The position numbers and the translations under genes were made by a program. Positions 42,954-50,197 of a DNA stretch of 64,000 nt are shown piece after piece; position 1 is the stretch's first letter; the number at the start of each line of letters is the position of its first letter. Source of the stretch: Tamlana sp. I1 (lineage in GTDB: Bacteria; Bacteroidota; Bacteroidia; Flavobacteriales; Flavobacteriaceae); NCBI RefSeq assembly GCF_015355625.1, contig NZ_JACLAF010000008.1, positions 159,325 to 223,324 of the forward strand, in the 5' to 3' direction. Below the pieces are notes generated by a model. It was not told the DNA's origin and made no database searches. It saw nothing but the letters and a program-made list of their open reading frames with translations.

Positions 42954-43171
42954 CCCTTCAGGTTATAGAAACACTATTGACGTAAGTTGAAAACTCTTAT
43001 TTTTTTATAGTTTTTAACCCTCCTAATTTCGATGAAATCGAAATTTTCCTCCCTTCAAAACGAAGGGAGGAGCTAGTTTTATTAATGTTTTCTAGAACAA
43101 ACTAAATGTAATTAATCTATTTTAATTAAATTTTTGTGTTCCGAACACTTCTGTTTCTATAACCTGAAGGG
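42954..43171. mobile_element. MITE-like element with 19-bp terminal inverted repeats
   Basis: The ends cccttcaggttatagaaac (42954-42972) and its exact reverse complement (43153-43171) enclose 218 bases without a gene. Inside are two hairpins: 43025-43045 (aatttcgat / atcgaaatt) and 43047-43071 (tcctcccttc / gaagggagga). No transposase is encoded. It lies between ArsM and the hydroxylase gene and ends 12 bases before the arsM stop codon on the plus strand. Confidence 0.55.
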
Positions 43172-43183
43172 TCTACGCAGGAA

Positions 43184-44152
43184 TTAACAACACCCACCAC
43201 CATCATAATGAAAAGTCGACGGACTAATAAAAATATCATCTCTATTTAAGTCTGCTAAAGCCGCAGCCGTTTTATCGCAAACCGCTAAAGGCTGATTTTT
43301 AAGTAAAACATGGCCTTTTTTATCATCAAAATAATTTGCTTCACCGTAGTAAATAGCCGCTTTTCCTGTGAAAACACAAGGGCCATCTGCTGGCATTGGG
43401 TCTTTTATAGCGGCTACTTCAATCGATTCGATATAAATTAATTCTTTCGTTGGATAATTTTTAGGATCGAGAATTCGGTACGGTTTTCTAGCGCGAATTT
43501 CAATGGTGCCAAAACCTGCATCGGTAAGGGCTTTTACGTATTCGGCAATAGGCAAACTTCCGCTTAAGCATAATGCACGAAGGCGCTCGTCGTTACGCAA
43601 AGTGTCGTTCATAGGTTGTTCGCAAGTAGGGTCGCTCATTACCAGTTTACCATGTGGTTTTAATACGCGGTACATTTCGGCTATGGCTTGTTTTAAATCT
43701 TCAGCCTTAAAAATATTAAACAAACAATTTTGCGCAGCCACATCAATGCTATTATCTTCAACAGGTAAATTCATAGCATCACCTTTTTTCAGATCTACAA
43801 ACTCACTTTTAAACCAAGGGTTTTGTGCTTCTGCTTCTATAAAGTTTTTTCTAGAAGCTTCTAGCATTTCATCAACCACATCAATACCTATAACTCCGTT
43901 TTTTTGGCGATTAAAATAGGCGAATTGTAGTAATTCCATGCCACCGCCAACACCTACATAAAGCATTTTAGGATTGTTTGTTAAATCGCGAGCATGCACT
44001 GTAGAACCACACCCGTAATTCATTTCTTGCATAATTTTCGGGATTTTTAATCCTGGCAGTTCCCAAATAGGATTTGTGGTGCAGCATAAACCAACATCTG
44101 GTGTTAATGCGGCTTCTTTATAAACGTTGTGTGTGGTATCTAAATAGCTCAT
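43184..44152 (-). CDS. arsM: Arsenite methyltransferase ArsM (arsenosugar type)
   Basis: 322 residues from the ATG at 44152 (MSYLDTTHNVYKEAALTPDV); a TTG at 44191 would add 13 residues of poor support. The order is a cysteine pair in GLCCTTNP, NYGCGSTVHARDL, the SAM motif VGVGGGMELLQFAYF, a motif II region MNLPVEDNSIDV, a C-terminal arsenite-binding-like domain and a GGGCC tail. It methylates As(III) with SAM, giving the dimethylarsenic needed for arsenosugar formation. ArsS lies 10 kb away in the same locus. Confidence 0.92.
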   Translation of the reverse strand: MSYLDTTHNVYKEAALTPDVGLCCTTNPIWELPGLKIPKIMQEMNYGCGSTVHARDLTNNPKMLYVGVGGGMELLQFAYFNRQKNGVIGIDVVDEMLEASRKNFIEAEAQNPWFKSEFVDLKKGDAMNLPVEDNSIDVAAQNCLFNIFKAEDLKQAIAEMYRVLKPHGKLVMSDPTCEQPMNDTLRNDERLRALCLSGSLPIAEYVKALTDAGFGTIEIRARKPYRILDPKNYPTKELIYIESIEVAAIKDPMPADGPCVFTGKAAIYYGEANYFDDKKGHVLLKNQPLAVCDKTAAALADLNRDDIFISPSTFHYDGGGCC

Positions 44153-44212
44153 TTTTTTGTTAATGGTTTTTTGTAAAGTGTCAATAGTCAAAGTCCAACA
44201 GTCAACTAGGTC

Positions 44213-45025
44213 CTAAAGATTCTTTATTAGCTCTTTAAATAAAGTAATCATTTCGGGTTCGGCTTTATAGGCCATGGCAATAATTTCTTCAATTTTTACA
44301 GGTTCTAAGTGATCTGGGTCGCATTCATCTGTTAAAACTGACACGGCTGCCACTTTTAAATTTAGGTGGTTGGCTACAATAATTTCCGGAACCGTACTCA
44401 TGCCAACAGCATCGGCACCTATAATTTTAAGCATGCGATATTCGGCTCTGGTTTCCAATTGTGGCCCAACAACACTAACGTATACGCCTTCATGTAGCGT
44501 AATATTGTTTTTCTTAGCTATGGCTTTAAATTTTGTATTGATGTCGGCATCATATGGGGCGCTCATATCAACAAAACGTTCGCCCATTTTTTCAACGCCG
44601 TTAAAGGCTAGGGGCGAGCTACCTTGTAAATTAATATGATCTTCAATAAGCATGAGTTCGCCTTTTTTGAAATTCAAATTAATAGCTCCAGAAGCATTAG
44701 AAACCAATAATGTATGAATGCCTAGTTTTTCCATGATGCGCACGGGATAAGTTACATCTTGAAGTGTGTAACCTTCATACAAATGAAAACGGCCTTGCAT
44801 AACTACTACTTTTTTGCCTTCTAACATCCCGAAAATTAATTTTCCCTTGTGAAACTCTACAGTTGCAGTTGGGAAATAGGGAATATGATTGTAGCTTATT
44901 TCTTTAATAATTTCTATGTCATTTAGTAATTGGCCTAATCCGGTGCCTAAAATGATGCCAATTTCAGGTTTATCAAAGCCTTTTTCAATTAAATATTCGG
45001 TAGTTTTTTCTATTTGATTAATCAT
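44213..45025 (-). CDS. Purine nucleoside phosphorylase
   Basis: 270-residue trimeric-type PNP. Visible blocks are GIILGTGLGQL (phosphate), GRFHLYEGY, LLVSNASGAIN, GPQLETRAEYRM, GMSTVPEI and VLTDEC. It splits purine nucleosides with phosphate. It ends 61 bases upstream of arsM on the same strand and is probably its operon leader. In an arsenosugar locus the attractive role is removal of adenine from the dimethylarsinoyl-adenosine made by ArsM and ArsS. Ordinary purine salvage cannot be excluded. Confidence 0.93.
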   Translation of the reverse strand: MINQIEKTTEYLIEKGFDKPEIGIILGTGLGQLLNDIEIIKEISYNHIPYFPTATVEFHKGKLIFGMLEGKKVVVMQGRFHLYEGYTLQDVTYPVRIMEKLGIHTLLVSNASGAINLNFKKGELMLIEDHINLQGSSPLAFNGVEKMGERFVDMSAPYDADINTKFKAIAKKNNITLHEGVYVSVVGPQLETRAEYRMLKIIGADAVGMSTVPEIIVANHLNLKVAAVSVLTDECDPDHLEPVKIEEIIAMAYKAEPEMITLFKELIKNL

Positions 45026-45141
45026 AAAGTAATCGTTTTAAAAGTATTATGTTTTTGCGATACCACGGTTTGTTAATTTATGTAAAATAAAAATCATTTT
45101 GTTTTGTGGCTACGCAATCCCTTTCGAGGTATAATTTGTTT

Positions 45142-45149
45142 TATATTTG
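45142..45149 (+). promoter_or_regulatory. Candidate -7 box of the serine hydrolase-transporter operon
   Basis: The sequence tatatttg is a perfect TAnnTTTG match, 64 bases before the TTG start at 45214. The -33 region is weak. Confidence 0.45.
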
Positions 45150-45213
45150 TTAGTAACAGACGCAGATACAAAGGTGTTATTTGCATCCATCGTTTAACTA
45201 AATCCTTATTGGT

Positions 45214-46128
45214 TTGAGATCTCTAAAATTTAAATTTGTTTTATCCATACTGTTTTTTATGATTTTTTCTATGGTAGAAGCTCAAAATGTTTTACCTATT
45301 CATAAAGCTGAAGTTACAGAATTAAGCACAAACAAATGTAAGGCTCTTGAAAGGAATTTAAAAGCAGAGTTATCCAAGAATAAGAAATGGAAATCGTTGA
45401 TGGCTAACAAAAAAATGGCTATTGGTTTGGTTGATTTAAGCACACACGACATTAAGTTTGCTGGCATTAATGAAAACAATATGATGTATGCGGCAAGCCT
45501 GCCTAAGATAGCAGTATTGTATGCGGTTATGGATGCTATTGACAAAGGTGATGTTAAAGATACGCCTGAGCTTAGGAAAGATTTAAAATTAATGATTAGT
45601 AAATCGAATAATGCGGCTTCAACGCGTATGATAGATTTGGTAGGCTATAAAAGAATTGAAAAAGTATTACGAAACGCAAACTCCTCTTTATACAATGCTG
45701 GAACAGGTGGCGGATTATGGGTTGGTAAACGTTATGCGGCTGCAGGAGCACGTTATCCAGATCCTATAAAAGGCTTAAGTCATGCAGCAACAGCCTATCA
45801 AGCTTCTAATTTTTATTATCAATTGGTCTTCGGTAAATTAATAAATTTTAAGCGTTCGGCAGAAATGCTTGAGATTTTAAAAGACCCTTTATTAGGACAT
45901 AAATTTGTTTATACATTGCGAGATATTGCACCAAACGCTAAATTGTATCGAAAATCTGGCTCTTGGAAAAACTACCATTCCGATTCGGTTTTAGTTTGGG
46001 GACCTAGCAGACGCTATATTCTTATCGCTTTAATTGAGGACAGTAAAGGGGAGCAAATTATTAGAAACCTAGTTAAGCCTGTAGAGAAAGTGTTAAAAAT
46101 GTCTAAATCATTAAAATGTTCTCAATAA
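45214..46128 (+). CDS. Exported class A beta-lactamase-like serine hydrolase (SxxK)
   Basis: 304 residues from a TTG start, supported by the signal peptide it opens (RSLKFKFVLSILFFMIFS, then MVEAQ). The SxxK nucleophile motif is ASLPKIAVLYA at about residue 94, the SxN motif lies in SKSNNAAS, and the third motif is KSGSW in place of KTG. The fold is that of class A beta-lactamases/penicillin-binding relatives, but the usual lactamase glutamate loop is not evident. Peptidoglycan or peptide hydrolysis is as likely as antibiotic resistance. The NTT-like transporter starts 14 bases downstream. Confidence 0.85.
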   Translation: MRSLKFKFVLSILFFMIFSMVEAQNVLPIHKAEVTELSTNKCKALERNLKAELSKNKKWKSLMANKKMAIGLVDLSTHDIKFAGINENNMMYAASLPKIAVLYAVMDAIDKGDVKDTPELRKDLKLMISKSNNAASTRMIDLVGYKRIEKVLRNANSSLYNAGTGGGLWVGKRYAAAGARYPDPIKGLSHAATAYQASNFYYQLVFGKLINFKRSAEMLEILKDPLLGHKFVYTLRDIAPNAKLYRKSGSWKNYHSDSVLVWGPSRRYILIALIEDSKGEQIIRNLVKPVEKVLKMSKSLKCSQ

Positions 46129-46142
46129 ATTAGAAAGACTAC

Positions 46143-48965
46143 ATGATAAAAAATCTTATTCAGAAAACCTTTAACATGCGAGATGGTGAGTTTAGAATCA
46201 CCTTTCTTATGCAGTTGTATATTTGCATTGTAATTACTGTTTTGCTATTAGTAAAACCTACCATAAATGCACTTTTTTTATCGGATTTAGGTGCAGATGA
46301 GTTACCCAATGCATATTTACTTGTCGCAATTACAGCGGTTTTAACTTCCTTTTTTTACGACCGTTCCTTGCGTTTTTTTAGTATTAAAACGATAGCTATT
46401 GCAACGCTTATGTTTTTTAGCTTGTGTTTTGTCTTGCTCGCTTATATTCTAAAAAATGAGTTAACTAGCGATTTTGTACTCTATGCTTATTATTTAAGCG
46501 TTTCTATTTTCGGAGTGCTGGTCGCATCGCAATTTTGGATTATCGCCAACATGGTTTACAATGCTAGAGAAGCCAAGCGATTATTTGGTTTTATTGGTTC
46601 TGGTGCTATTTTTGGAGGTATTCTAGGAGGGTATTTAACCACCTTAATTTCGCAAACTTTAGGTAATATATATGTAATTCTTTTGGCAGCAGCATTAATC
46701 TTGTTCTGTATCCCAATTATTATTTGGGTATGGAATCACAGGCTACACAATACTAAAGATCTAGCTACGGGCAGCGATTTAAAACTAGAGCCCAAAAAAC
46801 ACATATCTGCTGTAAAACTAATTTTTAAATCGAAGCATTTAACTTATCTCGCTTTAACTGTAGGGGTTTCGGTTATTATGGCTAAGCTTGTCGATTATCA
46901 GTTTAGCGATTTTGCTCAAATAAAAATCTCCGATCCTGACGAGTTAGCTTCTTTTTTCGGGTTTTGGTTTTCAACCTTTAATGTGGTGTCGTTAGTTATT
47001 CAGTTGTTTTTAACCAACCGCCTTTTGGCATGGCTAGGGGTAACTTCTAGCTTGTTGTTGCTTCCTTTAGGTATTGCTTTAGGTTGTCTTTTATTTTTAG
47101 TTTTTCCAGAATTATGGGTGCTTATTTTACTTAAAGGTGTCGATGGAAGTTTTAAACAATCTATAAATAAAGCATCGGTTGAGCTTTCTATTATGCCTAT
47201 TTCTTATGAAGATAAAAAACAAGCCAAGTCGTTTATCGATGTGGTTGTAGATAGTATTGCCACAGGTATTGCAGGGTTTATGCTAATTTTTGTTGTTAAG
47301 CAATTGGATTTGCATTCGCATTACATCACGGTTATTATTTTGTTCTTTTTGTTTGTTTGGATTATCTTAATTTATCAGTTAAAAAGCGCTTATTTCGATA
47401 CTTTTAAATCTAATATTTTAAATGCCATTGGTAGCCATGAAGTTGATGGTTTAAAAAGCAGTAAAAAAGCAATACAGGCTTCTGTAATAAAAATTCTTAA
47501 TACAGGTACCGAGCAAGAAATTGTAGCACTACTTGATAGCATAGGTGATTCTATTATAGATGCGCATAAGCCACATATTATTAAACTTCTAGACCATCCC
47601 TCAAATGAAGTAAAAGCAGCTGCAATTAAAGAAATCTATTTCTTTAAACATGGTACGGCAGCCGATAAGATAAGCCGTCTTATCGAAACAAATACAGATC
47701 CAGAAATCGTTTACGAAGCCATGGAATACATGTTATTGCATACAAGTATAGACGATAAACAATTCTTCAAAAAATATTTAGACCATCATAAGCAATATAT
47801 CGCAGATTCCGCTTTGTTATGTCTTGCAGAATTGGCTGTAGATAACAAATACTTAGCTAAGAAATACGAGCTTTATAACCGTATTGAAAAACGTATTACT
47901 GAAATTAAAAAACCTGCTATTGAACATCCAAAAGAAGAAATCGCCGAGTTTTTAGTGACTTTAGGTTATACGAGAAATCCGAAGTATTTTGAATTTATTG
48001 AAAGCTATTTATCGGGTGATAATACCTTTATTTTAAAATATGCTATCAAAGCTGCAGGGTTTTCTAAACATACGCCATTTATAGGGACCTTACTAAATCT
48101 TTTACAGCACGAAGAATTAAGAGGCTATGTTTTGGAAGCTTTAAAAGATTTTGGAAATGCTGTGCCAAAATACATCTTAGAACATGATATTTACGACCCT
48201 TTTGATATTAAAGTTAGAAAATATTTCCCCATGGTTATGGTTACTTTGCGTACCAAAGATTCTTTAAAAGTATTGACGCGTTTAGCAATATCTAGCGACC
48301 CTTTTGTTAGATTGGAAACCGCAAAAGCCATGGTGCATTTACATTTTAATGAAGCAGGTATTAAACTGGATAAGGATAGAATATTTGAATCTGTGCTTAA
48401 AGAATGTGAATTTTATATTCAGCGTTTAATTTTCAAGAAAACCTTGGTGCAAGCCGATTTAAATTCTGGTAAAGAAAATACAGCCTTAGATATTGCTAAA
48501 GAGCAGTTAATTAATCTACTACAGCAAGAATTGGATTGTAGTATGAATGTGATTTTTGAAGTACTGTCTTTGGTATTAAATGAAGATGATATGGAGATTG
48601 CTTATTTTGGATTGAAAGATGAATCGGAGTCTGTTAAGGTGAATTCTATTGAATTTCTAGACAACATATTAAGCGTTCGCCTAAAGTCGGATTTAATGCC
48701 TTTAATTGAAAATCATTTTGTTCAAGAACGCGATCTAAACGATTTAGTCGATGCGGATATTGATTTAAACAATTCTACGAAGTGCTTAATAACGTTGCTT
48801 AAAGACGGAAATGTTGAAATAAAGAAGGAAACTTTAAACGTGGTTTCTTTATTAGAAGAAAAGGAAGCTTATTTAAAAGCCTTAAAACAATTAACCCATC
48901 ATAAAGATTCGGCTATTTGTAATAAGGCTCATCAAATAATTGAAACTATTAAGCTTTCACATTAA
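46143..48965 (+). CDS. NTT/MFS-like transporter fused to a HEAT-repeat domain
   Basis: 940 residues. Residues 1 to about 425 form twelve membrane segments with the look of ATP/ADP translocases (NTT/Npt family) and MFS carriers: LLLVKPTINALFLSDLGA, ASQFWIIANMVYNAREAKRL, then FIGSGAIFGGILGGYL. Residues about 440-940 are soluble helical pairs resembling HEAT/PBS-lyase repeats (LLDHPSNEVKAAAIKEIYFF). NTT proteins exchange ATP, ADP or other nucleotides. The 3' end overlaps the convergent gene by 17 bases. Substrate is unproven; a peptide or muropeptide carrier is another option. Confidence 0.85.
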   Translation: MIKNLIQKTFNMRDGEFRITFLMQLYICIVITVLLLVKPTINALFLSDLGADELPNAYLLVAITAVLTSFFYDRSLRFFSIKTIAIATLMFFSLCFVLLAYILKNELTSDFVLYAYYLSVSIFGVLVASQFWIIANMVYNAREAKRLFGFIGSGAIFGGILGGYLTTLISQTLGNIYVILLAAALILFCIPIIIWVWNHRLHNTKDLATGSDLKLEPKKHISAVKLIFKSKHLTYLALTVGVSVIMAKLVDYQFSDFAQIKISDPDELASFFGFWFSTFNVVSLVIQLFLTNRLLAWLGVTSSLLLLPLGIALGCLLFLVFPELWVLILLKGVDGSFKQSINKASVELSIMPISYEDKKQAKSFIDVVVDSIATGIAGFMLIFVVKQLDLHSHYITVIILFFLFVWIILIYQLKSAYFDTFKSNILNAIGSHEVDGLKSSKKAIQASVIKILNTGTEQEIVALLDSIGDSIIDAHKPHIIKLLDHPSNEVKAAAIKEIYFFKHGTAADKISRLIETNTDPEIVYEAMEYMLLHTSIDDKQFFKKYLDHHKQYIADSALLCLAELAVDNKYLAKKYELYNRIEKRITEIKKPAIEHPKEEIAEFLVTLGYTRNPKYFEFIESYLSGDNTFILKYAIKAAGFSKHTPFIGTLLNLLQHEELRGYVLEALKDFGNAVPKYILEHDIYDPFDIKVRKYFPMVMVTLRTKDSLKVLTRLAISSDPFVRLETAKAMVHLHFNEAGIKLDKDRIFESVLKECEFYIQRLIFKKTLVQADLNSGKENTALDIAKEQLINLLQQELDCSMNVIFEVLSLVLNEDDMEIAYFGLKDESESVKVNSIEFLDNILSVRLKSDLMPLIENHFVQERDLNDLVDADIDLNNSTKCLITLLKDGNVEIKKETLNVVSLLEEKEAYLKALKQLTHHKDSAICNKAHQIIETIKLSH

Positions 48966-50193
48966 TAATATCGTCAATTTTATTGGCAAGGTCAAGATGC
49001 TCCCAAGCCGAGTTTTTGTTTAATACATTAGTCATTAAACAAACCATGTATTTTTTACCATTCGGGTGTTCTACGATAATTACAGAATTCATGTAATTAA
49101 AAACATTGCCTTGGTAGTCGCCACAATTTGGGTTTTTATTACGGTCGCATTTGTAATAACTTCCAGATTTAAAGTAAACGGCGGCATCATTTAGTTTTGG
49201 TGATTGTGCATAACGAATACGTCTGTCGGTAAGGTAGATAAGACGTTTCATTTCTAAGCTGCTTTCCTTATCATGAATGTTACCTTGCTCTAGAAGTACT
49301 AAAAATTTCATTAGTCCTTTTGGAGTGGCACTACTGCCACCTTTTCTACCTACGTATTTTGCAGATGCATGCGTAAACATACCACCTAATTTCCATTCGT
49401 CTTCACTAATCCCAATATCTCTTAATGGTTGATTAATAACACGGTGAGCACGGTTAGTTAGGGTGTCATGACGATTTTCTTTAAAATAGTTTAATGCTTC
49501 TTCATCAGTAAGTTTTGGGTAATCTTTACCAAAATGATTCATAAGCATTACTTCGCGGTAAACTACAGTTGCAGCCCCATTATTACTAACAGAAACCATG
49601 TGGTCTAGCCATTCATATAAAGAAAAAACATCATTAGCAACCACTTTGCGTTTTACTTGTTTGCCCGTTTCAATATTATAAACAGGAATGGTATGGTGGT
49701 CGCCTGTTCCAAAAATACCAGAGGCCACTCTTTTGTTTCGTAATAGGTCGGTTCTTTTATCCCATGAGTCTGGATAAAGTTTTTTTAACTCAGAGAAAAA
49801 AGCATTTAATACCACTAATTTCCCAACACTTCCAGGCTGATAGCCTTTGTCTTCGTTGTAAGCAGCATACTTTAAGTGGCTAGGGTCTGTGATGTCTAAA
49901 GCTGTTAACGAATAGTTTCCATGAGGAATTACTTTTCTAATTTGGTCATTAAACTCAGGGTCTTCTTTTAAAAGGGCTTCTGGAGTTTCGCCATTACAAG
50001 ACACTAAGTTTAGTTTAATGTCATTAATGCTTAAAAGCGCACCTTCCGGAATTCGTTTATAAGGTTTATCGCTATTTACTGCCTTTTCAACATAAAGTAA
50101 ACGGGCAATTTTTGTGGTTTTATAACCGTCTATAGGGTATAGGCTTAAAATACCAAGGGAGAGTCCTATACCAAGGAATAATAATTTTTGCAT
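48949..50193 (-). CDS. Second exported SxxK serine hydrolase
   Basis: 414 residues with an N-terminal signal or anchor (MQKLLFLGIGLSLGILSL). The catalytic layout is that of penicillin-recognising enzymes: GSVGKLVVLNAF (SxxK), SVSNNGAAT (SxN) and FKSGSYYKC (KSG). It is longer than the first hydrolase and has an extra N-terminal region of about 110 residues. It lies 4 bases downstream of the dikinase-like gene, so both are expressed together. Cell-wall or peptide substrate is likely but unknown. Confidence 0.83.
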   Translation of the reverse strand: MQKLLFLGIGLSLGILSLYPIDGYKTTKIARLLYVEKAVNSDKPYKRIPEGALLSINDIKLNLVSCNGETPEALLKEDPEFNDQIRKVIPHGNYSLTALDITDPSHLKYAAYNEDKGYQPGSVGKLVVLNAFFSELKKLYPDSWDKRTDLLRNKRVASGIFGTGDHHTIPVYNIETGKQVKRKVVANDVFSLYEWLDHMVSVSNNGAATVVYREVMLMNHFGKDYPKLTDEEALNYFKENRHDTLTNRAHRVINQPLRDIGISEDEWKLGGMFTHASAKYVGRKGGSSATPKGLMKFLVLLEQGNIHDKESSLEMKRLIYLTDRRIRYAQSPKLNDAAVYFKSGSYYKCDRNKNPNCGDYQGNVFNYMNSVIIVEHPNGKKYMVCLMTNVLNKNSAWEHLDLANKIDDIINVKA

Positions 50194-50197
50194 AGTT

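Noticed and set aside
45214..46128. Call of a true beta-lactamase resistance gene
   Set aside because: SxxK, SxN and KSG are present, but I do not see the omega-loop glutamate of class A lactamases, so I kept the neutral name serine hydrolase.
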